Positions 23,852 through 33,407 of a stretch of 64,000 nt of DNA are shown here, piece by piece. Both the position numbers and the translations under genes were made by a program. Below the pieces are notes generated by a model, which was not told the origin of the DNA, did no database searches, and saw only the letters and a list, made by a program, of their open reading frames with translations. The DNA is taken from assembly GCF_900086585.1 (NCBI RefSeq), contig NZ_FLKM01000008.1, positions 1,747,652-1,811,651 on the forward strand, given 5' to 3'. Numbering within the stretch: position 1 is the first letter of the stretch; each line of letters begins with the position of its first letter. The DNA is from Emergencia timonensis (GTDB lineage: Bacteria; Bacillota; Clostridia; Peptostreptococcales; Anaerovoracaceae).

Positions 23852-24712
23852 TTGGCAAGAGCGCCAGATGAAAGGGTCGGCAGAGCGAAGGAGCTCTTCG
23901 ACCAGGGGATGAAATTAATTGACATAGCAAAACAGTTAGACCTTCCGGCCGGGACAGTCCGGCGGTGGAAGAGTACATATAGATGGGGTTCCGAACGTTC
24001 GGAAAAGAAAAGTGAGCGTTCGAAAGAAAAGAATAAAGGAAATGGAGCCATTGTTGAAGACGTAAGGCAGGTCATGGAAAATCCTGACCTTACAGATAAA
24101 CAACGGCTTTTTTGTTTGCACTATGTAAAGTGTTTCAACGCGACGAAGGCATATCAGAAAGCCTATGGCGTTGATTACTCCACTGCAGCATCTATAGGGT
24201 ATCGCTTGTTGGAAAAAGATGGAGTCAGAACAGAGATAAATCGCTTAAAGCAGAACAAGTTGAATCGGGTGATGCTGTCTGAAGATGATATCTTTCAGAA
24301 GTATATGGACATCGCCTTTGCAGATATCACTGACTATGTATCATTTCAGCAGGAGAATGTGCAGGTCATGGCGATATATGGGCCGGTGTTTGAAACTGAC
24401 GAAGAGACGGGAGAAAAGAAGCCTGTAATGAAGAAGGTTAACACCGTCAGATTTAAAGATTCCGACGGGGTTGACGGAACCCTTATACAGGAAGTGAGCC
24501 AGGGTAAAGATGGCGCAAAGATTAAACTCATGGACAGACAAAAAGCCTTGAACTGGCTGGCTGACCATATGGACTTGGCGACTGCAGAGCAGAAGGCAAA
24601 AATAGAAAATCTGAAGGCTAATACTGCCAGACTGCAGGAAAATGAGGACAGCGATGATGAACTGGAGATCAGAATTATTCGAAAGGAAACTGGAGGTGCG
24701 GAAGAATCATGA
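23852..24712 (+). CDS. terS: Phage terminase small subunit
   Basis: 286 residues, starting at TTG 23852 with GAGAGGTGGTGAGG upstream. The N-terminal HTH (KLIDIAKQLDLPAGTVRRWK) is followed by a charged linker and a Terminase_2 domain (LTDKQRLFCLHYVKCFNATKAYQKAYG...GYRLL). It recognises the packaging site and hands DNA to the large subunit encoded next, with which it overlaps by 4 bp. Confidence 0.92.
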   Translation: MARAPDERVGRAKELFDQGMKLIDIAKQLDLPAGTVRRWKSTYRWGSERSEKKSERSKEKNKGNGAIVEDVRQVMENPDLTDKQRLFCLHYVKCFNATKAYQKAYGVDYSTAASIGYRLLEKDGVRTEINRLKQNKLNRVMLSEDDIFQKYMDIAFADITDYVSFQQENVQVMAIYGPVFETDEETGEKKPVMKKVNTVRFKDSDGVDGTLIQEVSQGKDGAKIKLMDRQKALNWLADHMDLATAEQKAKIENLKANTARLQENEDSDDELEIRIIRKETGGAEES

Positions 24713-26028
24713 GGCTAATAGAAAAAGAAGTCAATCCAAGGTTTGAAAATTTCTTATTTGACTGGAACTACAAGACTTATCTCCTGTTTGGCGGTTACGG
24801 CTCGTCGAAATCATATCATATCGCTTTAAAAATCGTACTCAAATGCCTTGAAGAAAAGCGGAAGGTACTAGTAATCAGAGAAGTATATGAAACAATTAGG
24901 GAATCCTGCTTCGACCTCTTCAAAGAAATACTGGAAGATATGGAACTGCTTGAAGAGGATGGGAAGAGAACCTCAAAGAATAAGGTGATGGCCAAAGCCT
25001 CTCCTATGAGCCTAAAGTTTCCCAACGGCTCTAAGATTATTTTCAAAGGAATGGACAAGCCGGAGAAGTTAAAATCCATTAATGATGTATCCATAATCTG
25101 GGTTGAAGAGGCGAGTGAGGTGAAATACAGCGGATACAAAGAGCTGCTTGGAAGATTAAGACATCCGACGCTGGCATTACATATCTTCCTGTCATATAAC
25201 CCGGTGGACGAACAGAATTGGACTTTCAGCCATTTTTTCATCGACCGTGAGAACGATAAGGAGACACTTAATCCTGAGGTATTGTACAAATATAAGACAG
25301 TCGTAAAGAACGGCACATATTATCATCACTCACTGCCAGACGACAATCTGTTCTTGCCACCAAGCTATGTCAGGCAGCTCGACGAATTAAAGGATTATGA
25401 TCTAGATTTGTACAGAGTAGCAAGACTGGGGCGGTATGGAGCCAATGGCAAAAAGGTATTGCCGCAGCTCGTCCAGGTGGCGGCCGATATTGTGGATAAA
25501 CAGGTGGCTATCATACCGGATGAACTGAAATTCAACGGAATGGACTTCGGGTTTGAGACATCATATAACGCTCTTATCAGGGTGGGGGTCGATGAAGAGA
25601 ACATGATCCTGTACATATACCATGAATACTACAGAAATAAGATGACCGACGACCAGACAGCAAAGGAGATTTCATATATGAAGAATGAACTCATCACGGC
25701 AGACAACGAAGATCCGAAAGCAATCCGATATTACAACCTACAGGGGTTCCGCATGAGAGGCTGCAAGAAGTGGGCAGGCTCAAGGCTGTCCAATACCAGA
25801 AAAGTCAAGCGATTCAAGCAGATCGTCGTATCTACGGCGTGTCCAAACTGCTGGAATGAGCTGAAAGACCTGACCTATAAAAAAGATAAGAAGACGGATA
25901 GGCTCATTTACGATGAATTCAATATAGATCCACATACGTTTTCAGCGATTTGGTACGCTCTTGATTTATATGACATGGCGGATCTGAAGAGTCGGGAGCG
26001 AAACAGTAAGAGAGGAGTAAGTGCATGA
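24709..26028 (+). CDS. terL: Phage terminase large subunit (PBSX family)
   Basis: 439 residues. Walker A variant GGYGSSKS at residues 28-35, Walker B followed by the catalytic Glu in IIWVEEASEV, and a C-terminal RNase H-like nuclease starting at NGMDFGFE. This is the ATP-driven packaging motor of PBSX/SPP1-type phages. It overlaps the small subunit and the portal gene by 4 bp each, the usual packaging operon. Confidence 0.95.
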   Translation: MRLIEKEVNPRFENFLFDWNYKTYLLFGGYGSSKSYHIALKIVLKCLEEKRKVLVIREVYETIRESCFDLFKEILEDMELLEEDGKRTSKNKVMAKASPMSLKFPNGSKIIFKGMDKPEKLKSINDVSIIWVEEASEVKYSGYKELLGRLRHPTLALHIFLSYNPVDEQNWTFSHFFIDRENDKETLNPEVLYKYKTVVKNGTYYHHSLPDDNLFLPPSYVRQLDELKDYDLDLYRVARLGRYGANGKKVLPQLVQVAADIVDKQVAIIPDELKFNGMDFGFETSYNALIRVGVDEENMILYIYHEYYRNKMTDDQTAKEISYMKNELITADNEDPKAIRYYNLQGFRMRGCKKWAGSRLSNTRKVKRFKQIVVSTACPNCWNELKDLTYKKDKKTDRLIYDEFNIDPHTFSAIWYALDLYDMADLKSRERNSKRGVSA

Positions 26029-27533
26029 TTGAAAATATAAGTTTTGATAAGGCCAACAGCGAATTCCTTCATCAGCAGATGCAGGGGTTTAACCTTACGA
26101 AGGCACTGATCAACCAGGAGCTGACTGGATTGTTCAATAGTGAAACTCTGAAGGACATGAACCATGTCATGGAGATGTATAAGGTTTATCTGCAAGGTGC
26201 GGATTTCACTACGGATCAGTCTAGCAATGACTGGGCGCCTGCACAGTGGCATGCCAAGCAAATCAAATCTCTGATAGACAAGGAAGCTCGTTTTCTCTTT
26301 TCAGAACCACCTGACATCAAACTGAAAGATTTGGAGTCACTGTCCAGCGACAATAGCCGGATTGGACCCAATGAGCAGCTTCTTGGTAAGGTGCTGAAAG
26401 AGAACCACTTTAACAGCAAACTAGTGAGAGGAGCAAAGGACTGTCTGATTGGTAAGCGGATCGCCATTGCCGTTAATTTTAATGAGGCCACGGGTATTGA
26501 TATCAGTTTCATTCCATCGTTGGAATTCATCTATGAAACAGATTCGGCTGATGTCGACATCATCACCAAGTTCATTCAGTTTTACAATATAGCTGTAAGT
26601 AACGAGAAATTACAGCAGCGGATCTATAAGAAAAAATGGTACATGAAGGACGGATGTTGCAGGGTGGCAGAAGAGATTTATGATGGCAATGCCAACCTGA
26701 TTGAAGAGGTAGTGCCTGATACAGAAACAAAGTTCACTTACATACCTGTTGCAATCATTATTAATGACGGCCTTAGCGGTGACCCATTTGGAATTAGCGA
26801 GGTTGAATCACTGGAAGATACCGAAAGCTGGTACAGCAAGCTGAGTAATAAGGATATAGACTCTTTGAGGAAAGGAACCGATCAGATTACCTATGCAGTG
26901 GATGCCGCCCCGAACACCACCAAGGGATTGTCCAGGGCTCCAGGATCGTTCTGGGACATTGCATCAGATCCAGCCAGTGATGGTAAAAGTGCTCAGGTCG
27001 GTACGCTGGATAATCCCATGAGTTACTCACCAGCGTTGGGTACGACCCTGCAGAGGCTAAGGGCTGATATGCATGACCAGCTGGACGTACCAGACACTTC
27101 CAATGAGGCTTTGCAGGGAATCATCACGAGCGGCAAGACCATGCAGGCAATCTACTGGGGACTGATGGTACGATGCAATGAGAAGATGCTGGATTGGGGT
27201 CCAGCATTCGAAGAGATGGCAGAGATCATACTTGAGGGTGCACAGCTGTATCCGGAGATTGCACGTCGATATGTCAGTGAACCGATTGTCAGAGGGTATG
27301 CCGTCGAGGTTGAAAACAGCTACCCCATTTTGCAGGATGAGACAGAAGAAAAGGCCTCGGACATCTTGGAGGTAAATGCGAAGGTCAGAAGCCGCAAAAG
27401 TTATATGAAGAAGTGGCTGGGACTGACGGATACAGATGTCGACGCGGAGCTGCAGCAAATCGTGATGGAGATGAGCCTGTTAGAGCAGGAGAATTTTACA
27501 CCGGAGCCATTTGATGATGAAGGAGAAGAGTGA
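26025..27533 (+). CDS. Phage portal protein (SPP1 Gp6-like)
   Basis: 502 residues, the normal length for SPP1-type portals. Recognisable parts are WAPAQWHAKQIKSLIDKEARFLFSEPPDIKL near residue 70, the central clip/wing region (TYIPVAIIINDGLSGDPFGISEVESLEDTESWY), and an acidic C-terminus. Twelve copies form the DNA channel at one capsid vertex. It follows terL and precedes a zinc-ribbon gene and the minor head protein. Confidence 0.93.
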   Translation: MIENISFDKANSEFLHQQMQGFNLTKALINQELTGLFNSETLKDMNHVMEMYKVYLQGADFTTDQSSNDWAPAQWHAKQIKSLIDKEARFLFSEPPDIKLKDLESLSSDNSRIGPNEQLLGKVLKENHFNSKLVRGAKDCLIGKRIAIAVNFNEATGIDISFIPSLEFIYETDSADVDIITKFIQFYNIAVSNEKLQQRIYKKKWYMKDGCCRVAEEIYDGNANLIEEVVPDTETKFTYIPVAIIINDGLSGDPFGISEVESLEDTESWYSKLSNKDIDSLRKGTDQITYAVDAAPNTTKGLSRAPGSFWDIASDPASDGKSAQVGTLDNPMSYSPALGTTLQRLRADMHDQLDVPDTSNEALQGIITSGKTMQAIYWGLMVRCNEKMLDWGPAFEEMAEIILEGAQLYPEIARRYVSEPIVRGYAVEVENSYPILQDETEEKASDILEVNAKVRSRKSYMKKWLGLTDTDVDAELQQIVMEMSLLEQENFTPEPFDDEGEE

Positions 27534-27874
27534 TGAAACCAGAGATTATATGTGATAAGTGCAGCTTTGAATTCCTACTTGATAAACTGGAGATTGAAGA
27601 AAGCACGGTGAAGAGGTCTGGAAAGATTGAGATGTGCATCGTCCAGTATTTCAAATGTCTACAGTGCGGACAGAAATACATCGTAGTCGTATATGACGAT
27701 CACCTCAATGAATTGAACAGGAAGTATGCTGCGCTGATGAAAAACCACGGCTGTATGAGCCTGACAAAATTCAAAGTGAAAGGCGAGTCATTAAAAAAGC
27801 AGATTGTTGCGGAGGAATCCATGCTGCAGCACTTATATATGAAACAACACAAAAGCGCGTTGAAGACTCTATAG
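27533..27874 (+). CDS. Small zinc-ribbon protein in the head gene cluster (113 aa)
   Basis: ATG 27533 overlaps the portal stop (TGATG), with AAGGAGAAG upstream; GTG 27530 is possible. CDKC near residue 10 and CLQC near 42 form a zinc ribbon, followed by a helical tail. The gene is often found between portal and minor head genes in Clostridia phages; its role is unknown. Confidence 0.65.
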   Translation: MKPEIICDKCSFEFLLDKLEIEESTVKRSGKIEMCIVQYFKCLQCGQKYIVVVYDDHLNELNRKYAALMKNHGCMSLTKFKVKGESLKKQIVAEESMLQHLYMKQHKSALKTL

Positions 27875-27885
27875 GGTGATCACCG

Positions 27886-28815
27886 GTGACTAAAAAGAAG
27901 AAAATGCCGGAAATTGCTCTGGCCAATGCAAAGAAGGTTGCGAACTGTAAAGCCCTCCAGAAGAAAATACAGGCGCTGTATAAGAAAGTTGCTGCAGACC
28001 TTGCCAAAGAAGCGGCAAAGATTCCGAAAGACGGCAAGGTCAGTGAGAAGATAAAGAGGAATTATCTCGACCAATATGTAAAACAGTTAGAAAAGGAAAT
28101 CGATAAACTTGAAGAGACTATATACAAAGAGGTGCAGGTCAGGATGGGACTTACCGCACAGGCTGTAGTTGACGCTAATATCAAATGGATGGGGAAAGCT
28201 GGTTTAAACCTTGCCGGAGCCTTTGATACGATACCTGAAGAGGTAGTAAAGAACCTTATTTACGGTAAGGTGTATAAAAAGAACTGGACATTCAGCAAAG
28301 CCCTTTGGAAAGCCGATAGCAAGATAAAGAAAGATATCCATACTATTGTTGCAGAGGGTCTGGCCAAGCAGAAACCCACCTTTGATATCGCTAAGGACCT
28401 TGAAAAATATGTGAATCCCTCGGCAAAGAAGCCTTGGGACTGGAACAAGGTTTATCCAGGCACAAGCAAGAAGGTAGACTACAGCGCACAACGCCTTGCA
28501 AGAACACTGTTGCAGCACGCTTATCAACAGACCTATAGACAGGTCATAAAGAAGAACCCTTTCGTGACCGGGGTCATCTGGCATAGCGTTTTTGCTTACG
28601 GAAGGACCTGCCAGGCATGTATGGACAGGGACGGGCAACGCTTTGACAAAGGAAAGGAGCCTTTGGATCATCCGATGGGGCTGTGTTATCTGGAGCCAGA
28701 AATCCCGCTGAGCATGGATGAGATAGTTGATCAATTGGCGGACTGGGCTCATGGAGGACATCATCCTGATATTGATGAGTATGTAAGGGATGCCTTTGGC
28801 CATAGCGGCAGATAA
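27886..28815 (+). CDS. Phage minor head protein (Mu F / SPP1 Gp7-like)
   Basis: 309 residues, starting at GTG 27886. A long Lys/Ala/Glu helical N-terminus precedes the minor-head region (LARTLLQHAYQQTYRQVIKKNPFVTGVIWHSVF...RTCQACMDRDGQRFDKGKEPLDHPMGLCYL). The CxxCxxRDG and HP...C residues are the family's hallmark, probably metal-binding. It joins a few copies to the portal and aids DNA ejection or capsid assembly. Confidence 0.85.
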   Translation: MTKKKKMPEIALANAKKVANCKALQKKIQALYKKVAADLAKEAAKIPKDGKVSEKIKRNYLDQYVKQLEKEIDKLEETIYKEVQVRMGLTAQAVVDANIKWMGKAGLNLAGAFDTIPEEVVKNLIYGKVYKKNWTFSKALWKADSKIKKDIHTIVAEGLAKQKPTFDIAKDLEKYVNPSAKKPWDWNKVYPGTSKKVDYSAQRLARTLLQHAYQQTYRQVIKKNPFVTGVIWHSVFAYGRTCQACMDRDGQRFDKGKEPLDHPMGLCYLEPEIPLSMDEIVDQLADWAHGGHHPDIDEYVRDAFGHSGR

Positions 28816-28885
28816 AACTGATTGCTAATTGGGGCGGAATGCCTTGATATAAATTTGAACCGTGTTTATGCGGATATCACGTGAA

Positions 28886-28907
28886 CCAAGCCGCGAGGAA
28901 TGCTTGG
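28886..28907 (+). promoter_or_regulatory. Hairpin in the leader of the scaffold gene
   Basis: CCAAGC / GCTTGG with a 10-nt loop, no T run after it. It lies about 20 bp before the start codon of the scaffold gene in a 110-bp gap with no other gene. It may be an RNA processing or translation-control hairpin. Confidence 0.3.
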
Positions 28908-28925
28908 AAAAGAAGGGAGTACATA

Positions 28926-29591
28926 ATGTTTACTGATTTGTTTAAGACAAGATTTTTACCGATGATGGAAGGCGAAGGCGGGGGCGGCACAGGAGCCATG
29001 CCACCCACAGAACCCTCGGCACCTAATGAACCGCCTGCCGAACTAAATGCAGAGCAGCCAAAATCATTTACGCAGGAAGACCTGAACCGTATCGCCGCTA
29101 ATGAGAAGAGGCAGGGAATGTCTTCTATTTTGAGAACTTTAGGGTTTGAAAAAGAAGAGGACGCAAAAGCGTTTGTTGAAAAATACAAAGAGCTTGAAGA
29201 CTCTAAAAAAGACGATCTGGCTAAGGCGCAGGAAACTTTAGAAACGGAGAAGAAAGCAAAAGAAGAAGCTGAAAAGAAAGCTGAACTGCTTAACAGGAAG
29301 TTCAAGGTGGTAGCAGCCGGTGTGTCTGCTGATAAGGTGGATGATATTGTAATCCTGGCAACGGCCAAGATGATGGATGGGAAGACTTTTGAAGATGTAT
29401 TGGAGGATCTAAAAAAGGCTTACCCTTCTTTTTTTGAAACTGATTCAAGCAACACCGGATTGGGAACAGGGACAGGCGGAAATCCGCCAAGAGGCAGAAA
29501 CGGAGGAAGTAGCGCTGGAAGCATCGGAAAGCGTCTCGCTGAGCAGAAAAAAACAGGCACTTCACAGAAGAAAAGTTATTTTTCGAATTAA
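28926..29591 (+). CDS. Capsid scaffolding protein (DUF4355-like)
   Basis: 221 residues from ATG 28926 (AAGGGAG upstream). A Gly/Pro-rich start is followed by FTQEDLNRIAANEKRQG, a strongly charged coiled coil (about residues 75-125) and a low-complexity Gly/Ser/Arg C-terminus. This is the DUF4355/phage minor structural GP20-like scaffold layout. It guides assembly of the procapsid and precedes the decoration and capsid genes. Confidence 0.85.
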   Translation: MFTDLFKTRFLPMMEGEGGGGTGAMPPTEPSAPNEPPAELNAEQPKSFTQEDLNRIAANEKRQGMSSILRTLGFEKEEDAKAFVEKYKELEDSKKDDLAKAQETLETEKKAKEEAEKKAELLNRKFKVVAAGVSADKVDDIVILATAKMMDGKTFEDVLEDLKKAYPSFFETDSSNTGLGTGTGGNPPRGRNGGSSAGSIGKRLAEQKKTGTSQKKSYFSN

Positions 29592-29609
29592 GTACAGGAG
29601 GAAAAGAAA

Positions 29610-29984
29610 ATGGCAAATAAAATTAAGACCACTACCGGAACAGCAAAAAAGCAGATATTATTCGCTACGCAGCCATCTATGACTGTCGGTGCAGTCATGT
29701 CTGCAGCTGGTGCTATTGCGGTAGGAAACAGAAAAATTCAAAAGGCAGGCACCCCGGTAACGGGTGATCTGACGGCCAGGACTACGGCGTTCACAAAATC
29801 TACTGCCGGAACAGATGCAGTGGGCGTCCTGCTCCATGACGTTGACGTCACTTCAGGTGATGAGAATGCAACGATACTCATCTTTGGTTTTGTTGATCTG
29901 AACAAGGTTGAAGAGGATGCCGCTGCACTCATCACTGCAGAAACAAAGACAGCCCTTACCGGCAAAGTTACATTCTTAAAGTAA
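29610..29984 (+). CDS. Head decoration/stabilisation protein
   Basis: 124 residues between the scaffold and the major capsid genes. Gly/Ala/Thr-rich sequence with AGTPVTGDLTARTTAFTKS...DAVGVLLHDVDVTSGDENATILIFGFVDLNKV is the pattern of lambda D-like or capsid-cement proteins (VLL.DVDVT..N......G.V...). It would bind the outside of the expanded capsid. GGAGG precedes the ATG. Confidence 0.8.
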   Translation: MANKIKTTTGTAKKQILFATQPSMTVGAVMSAAGAIAVGNRKIQKAGTPVTGDLTARTTAFTKSTAGTDAVGVLLHDVDVTSGDENATILIFGFVDLNKVEEDAAALITAETKTALTGKVTFLK

Positions 29985-30003
29985 GAGACAGGAGGAAAAC
30001 ACA

Positions 30004-31041
30004 ATGACTATATTTGATTTAGTTACAGCCCCGGAGCTTACGGCATACTGGGAGACGTTGAATCAGGATCGTGCACCTTATCTGGGAGAGACACTGTTCC
30101 CGAACCAGAAAAAGCTCGGTCTTGACTTAAAATGGCTGAAAGGCTCAAAAGGATTGCCAGTCGTACTGAAGCTTTCCGCTTTTGACGCACAGGCAGTTCC
30201 AAGAGAAAGAATCGGCTTCGAGAAAGTGTCCGCGGAAATGCCGTTCTTCAAGGAGTCCTTATACATCGACGAAGAATTGAGGCAGGAGTTGAACAAGGTG
30301 CTCGAGTCAGGGAACCAGGCGTACATCGACTCTGTAATCAACAGAATATTTGATGATGAAGGCACGTTGATTGATGCTGCAGCAGTAGCAAGAGAGCGCA
30401 TGAGAATGATGCTGTTGACCACGGGAACCATCGTGATGGAATCTAACGGCCAGGCCTATACCTATGATTATGGCCTTGCCGAAGCCCAGAAGCCAACGGC
30501 GGCAAAATCCTGGTCTGATCCATCTACAGATATCATCAGTGATATCAGGGCTTGGCAGGATGAGAGAGAGGATGCAACAGGCGTAAGGCCGACCAGGGCT
30601 GTCATGAGCAGAAAGACTTTCGGATACATCTTGAAAAACGCACAGATTAGAAATGCGGTCTGGGGCAGGGAGAATAACGCACCGATTAATGATGCCAAAG
30701 CCAAGCAGTATCTTCTTGATGAACTTGGTCTCGACGCAGTGGTCTACTCCAAGAGATACAAGGATGAAACCGGAAAGTCACAGGCATTTGTACCAGACGA
30801 TACCTTCGTGCTGTTCCCTGCGGGTGATTTAGGTAATACATGGTTTGGTACGACACCGGAAGAGTCTGATCTGATGGCTTCTTCTACCGTAAATAACATA
30901 GCCATTATTGATACAGGGGTAGCTGTAACGACGATGAAGAAAGCGGATCCAGTCAACGTGGAGACCAAGGTCACACAGATTGCCCTTCCATCTTTTGAAA
31001 CTGCAGATCAGATTGTTATTGCTGACATTATTGCAGCTTAA
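30004..31041 (+). CDS. Major capsid protein (phage capsid E family)
   Basis: 345 residues. FDLVTAPELTAYWETLNQDRAPYLGETLFPNQKKLGLDLKWL, then RERIGFEKVSAEMPFFKES, and later PTRAVMSRKTFGYILKN and FVLFPAGDLGNTWFGTTPEESDL match the lambda E/HK97-fold capsid E family. The frame is GC-normal and highly expressed in style, with AGGAGG upstream. It forms the icosahedral shell. Confidence 0.93.
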   Translation: MTIFDLVTAPELTAYWETLNQDRAPYLGETLFPNQKKLGLDLKWLKGSKGLPVVLKLSAFDAQAVPRERIGFEKVSAEMPFFKESLYIDEELRQELNKVLESGNQAYIDSVINRIFDDEGTLIDAAAVARERMRMMLLTTGTIVMESNGQAYTYDYGLAEAQKPTAAKSWSDPSTDIISDIRAWQDEREDATGVRPTRAVMSRKTFGYILKNAQIRNAVWGRENNAPINDAKAKQYLLDELGLDAVVYSKRYKDETGKSQAFVPDDTFVLFPAGDLGNTWFGTTPEESDLMASSTVNNIAIIDTGVAVTTMKKADPVNVETKVTQIALPSFETADQIVIADIIAA

Positions 31042-31054
31042 TAGGGGGAGTATC

Positions 31055-31426
31055 ATGCTGATTAAAAAAGGCAAGGTTATCCTAAACGTAACCAAGGGGG
31101 CATTTGATGCCCTCTTTAAGGCTGATGGATGGGAAATGACTGATGGAGCAAGCGACGAGGCCGAGTTGCACAACGGTACAATCTTTATGTCTGCAGGTGT
31201 TCCGGCAGAGCAGACGGCCGAGGCTCATAAAGAGATACCGTCATCAGTGCCAGAAGAGCAGATAGAACTGCAGGATGGTGAAGATGCAGATTATGAAATT
31301 CCCCTTTCGGAAATGAAAGTGGACGAATTGGCTGCCTATGCAGCAGAGCGGAGCATTGAGCTTAAAGGCGCGACAAAGAAAGCCGATATCATCAAAGAAA
31401 TCAAGGCGGCTATGGAGGAAGAATGA
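31055..31426 (+). CDS. Head protein with C-terminal HeH/SAP-like domain
   Basis: 123 residues from ATG 31055 after GGGGGAG. The front is IKKGKVILNVTKGAFDALFKADGWEM; a Glu-rich linker leads into MKVDELAAYAAERSIELKGATKKADIIKEI, a helix-extension-helix domain that binds nucleic acid or protein. Similar small proteins follow the capsid gene in many phages. Role not established. Confidence 0.65.
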   Translation: MLIKKGKVILNVTKGAFDALFKADGWEMTDGASDEAELHNGTIFMSAGVPAEQTAEAHKEIPSSVPEEQIELQDGEDADYEIPLSEMKVDELAAYAAERSIELKGATKKADIIKEIKAAMEEE

Positions 31427-31689
31427 TGAAAGCTACAAGTGATAGTTTGGAAAAACTGAAACGTGCTCTGCGCGAAGAAACCATGCCCTTATTATCCGAT
31501 GAGGAACTTCAGGATCTTATAGAATCTTCAGAGTCCCTGGATGAGGCAATCTATAAAGGGGCTGTCATCAAGTCTGAAAATACGACACTCCAGGTAAGCG
31601 GTCTGAGTACAGCAGATACTTCCACGTATTTTCTGCGGATAGCGGCTTTGCACAGGCCAAGCAACACAGGGATATTGAGAGGTGATTAG
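31423..31689 (+). CDS. Head-tail connector-like protein (88 aa)
   Basis: Overlaps the preceding gene by 4 bp. The N-terminal helices (SLEKLKRALREETMPLLSDEELQDLIESS) and a beta-strand end resemble small head-tail connector proteins of the gp6/gp15 type, and the position right after the capsid genes supports this. Similarity is by position and size more than motif. Confidence 0.65.
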   Translation: MMKATSDSLEKLKRALREETMPLLSDEELQDLIESSESLDEAIYKGAVIKSENTTLQVSGLSTADTSTYFLRIAALHRPSNTGILRGD

Positions 31690-31691
31690 AA

Positions 31692-32057
31692 ATGTTTGCT
31701 AACACTGCAGCCCTGCACAGATTGCTACAGGCGATTAATTGGCAGGGGTCGGTTTACAGCTTCCAGAAACCGGGAGTTAATGTCTACGGTGAGAAGACTG
31801 ACGATATTGACAGGAAAGTGATGATTCGTGGGTTGTTCCATAACGGTTCATCAGAACATGTAAAACTCACAGTATCCGATGGAGGAACGGTCATAGAGAA
31901 GAACACCCCATATATCATGACTGCCTGGGTCAATGCGGAAAGGTTGCAGCTTGATGACCAGGTCATCATCAATGGCAGAGCTTTCAAAGTCACGGGGCGG
32001 ACAAACATCGGAGAGTACAACATCGTAGGGGAAATATCCTTGGAGGTGATCTTGTGA
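31692..32057 (+). CDS. Head closure / head-tail adaptor protein
   Basis: 121 residues, beta-rich, with TVIEKNTPYIMTAWVNAERLQLDDQVIINGRAFKVTGR. Its location between the connector and the HK97 gp10-like gene fits a stopper/head-closure protein. A 4-bp overlap with the next gene indicates coupling. Confidence 0.7.
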   Translation: MFANTAALHRLLQAINWQGSVYSFQKPGVNVYGEKTDDIDRKVMIRGLFHNGSSEHVKLTVSDGGTVIEKNTPYIMTAWVNAERLQLDDQVIINGRAFKVTGRTNIGEYNIVGEISLEVIL

Positions 32058-32407
32058 GTGGTTTCAGTCTGAACACGAGCAGTCTCACCCGGGGACTGGA
32101 ACGTATGCAGAACAAATCTGATGCGGCCATCAGAGCGTTCGCCGAAACGGGAGGGCTGAAGATGCAATCCTACGCTCAGCAGAATGCAAAATGGACAGAC
32201 CGTAGCGGCGCTGCGAGACAGCGGTTTAAAAGTGGCGTGGAAAGACGAGAAAGCGGTTACTGGATTCGTCTGTCTTATGGAGTCGACTATGGCATCTGGC
32301 TTGAACTTGCGCACGAGAAGAAATACGCCATTCTTCCGGATACCATAAGGGCCGTAGGACAGGAAGAAATTATGCCGGCCTTTGAGCGGTTTATTGAGAG
32401 GTTATAG
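32054..32407 (+). CDS. HK97 Gp10-like head-tail joining protein
   Basis: 117 residues, GTG start at 32054 with GGAGGTGATCTT before it. The N-terminal helix and the central GLKMQSYAQQNAKWTDRSGAARQRFKSGVERRESGYWIRLSYGVDYGIWLELA, then HEKKYAILPDTI, are the signature of the HK97 Gp10 family, which joins head and tail. Confidence 0.88.
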   Translation: MSGFSLNTSSLTRGLERMQNKSDAAIRAFAETGGLKMQSYAQQNAKWTDRSGAARQRFKSGVERRESGYWIRLSYGVDYGIWLELAHEKKYAILPDTIRAVGQEEIMPAFERFIERL

Positions 32408-32409
32408 AT

Positions 32410-32775
32410 ATGAAGCAGAATTCAAGATGGAACGATATCTTCATGCACTTAAAGGAGTGTGGCTATGATGTGTACTCACCAGGCAATAAAGAGGGCGAAT
32501 GCAAGAAGCCATATATCGTCGTCAAAGATGCAGGCTCGTCAAAAACGCCTTCTATGTCTTCGAGTATTGCCCTTTTCGATATTCTGCTGTACATGCCTAG
32601 GAATCAGTATAGCAGGTTAGAACCTTTCGTAAAAGGGGTTGAAGAGGTTATGGATGGTCTTTGGCCTATGATAAGGCCTGCCCACTTTAGGACCACTGCT
32701 TTTTACGATGATAGCGTCAAGGCGTGGATGGTCAGCATCCAATACAAGAATTATCAAAAGAATAAGAGACCTTAG
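32410..32775 (+). CDS. Tail completion / minor tail protein (Gp12-like)
   Basis: 121 residues. The pattern DIFMHLKECGYDVYSPGNKEGECKKPYIVVKDAG...FDILLYMPRNQYSRLEPFVKGVEEVM matches the small phage tail terminator-like proteins found just before the tail-tube gene in SPP1/phi-type siphoviruses. It caps the tail tube at the head side. Confidence 0.7.
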   Translation: MKQNSRWNDIFMHLKECGYDVYSPGNKEGECKKPYIVVKDAGSSKTPSMSSSIALFDILLYMPRNQYSRLEPFVKGVEEVMDGLWPMIRPAHFRTTAFYDDSVKAWMVSIQYKNYQKNKRP

Positions 32776-32792
32776 AGAAGGAGGTACAGACT

Positions 32793-33395
32793 ATGGCAGT
32801 AAAAAGAGGTACAGAGATACCTACAATAGATGTGGCTTTGGTCACAATCCAGTCAGCTGATGGCACAGGGGACGAGATTGCTCTCGATACGGCTTCGACC
32901 ATTGAAGTTGAACCACAGATTGAAGAGGCAGATGCGACGCAGTTGATTATAAAAGGCATTTTAAAGGCACAAAAGCCTGCAACTTCAACGCTGACAGGCA
33001 ATCAGATTACGTTGACGGATAACGTATTCACACCAGAACTTGTGAAAAAGCTACAGGGAGGCACGATTTATTATTGGACCACGGCGGAGAAAACCACAAA
33101 GGAAACAGATCCTACGGAATTTGGCATCGCAGGGTATGATCCGCCAGCTGTAGGCTCCAACGACAAGGGAGAGGTCTGCACATTGAATGCATATTCAGCA
33201 CAATACGATGCAAGTGGTCAGATAGTACAGTTTGAAAAAATTAAGTATCCGAACTGTACAGGGACGCCCATCGCCTTTGGATCTGAAGACGATACGTTCA
33301 GAGCACCGGAATACATAATCAATAGCGCAGCGAAGAAAGGGGAGCCGCCGTATTCTATTGAGTATGTGCAGACTCTGCCCGCAATACAGGAATAA
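32793..33395 (+). CDS. Major tail tube protein
   Basis: 200 residues, beta-rich with TIEVEPQIEEADATQLIIKG, TSTLTGNQITLTDNVFTPEL and a Gly/Asp-rich C-terminus (YDASGQIVQFEKIKYPNCTG). It sits between the terminator and chaperone genes, the position of the tail tube gene. GAAGGAGG precedes the ATG. Confidence 0.85.
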   Translation: MAVKRGTEIPTIDVALVTIQSADGTGDEIALDTASTIEVEPQIEEADATQLIIKGILKAQKPATSTLTGNQITLTDNVFTPELVKKLQGGTIYYWTTAEKTTKETDPTEFGIAGYDPPAVGSNDKGEVCTLNAYSAQYDASGQIVQFEKIKYPNCTGTPIAFGSEDDTFRAPEYIINSAAKKGEPPYSIEYVQTLPAIQE

Positions 33396-33407
33396 CAGGA
33401 GGAAACC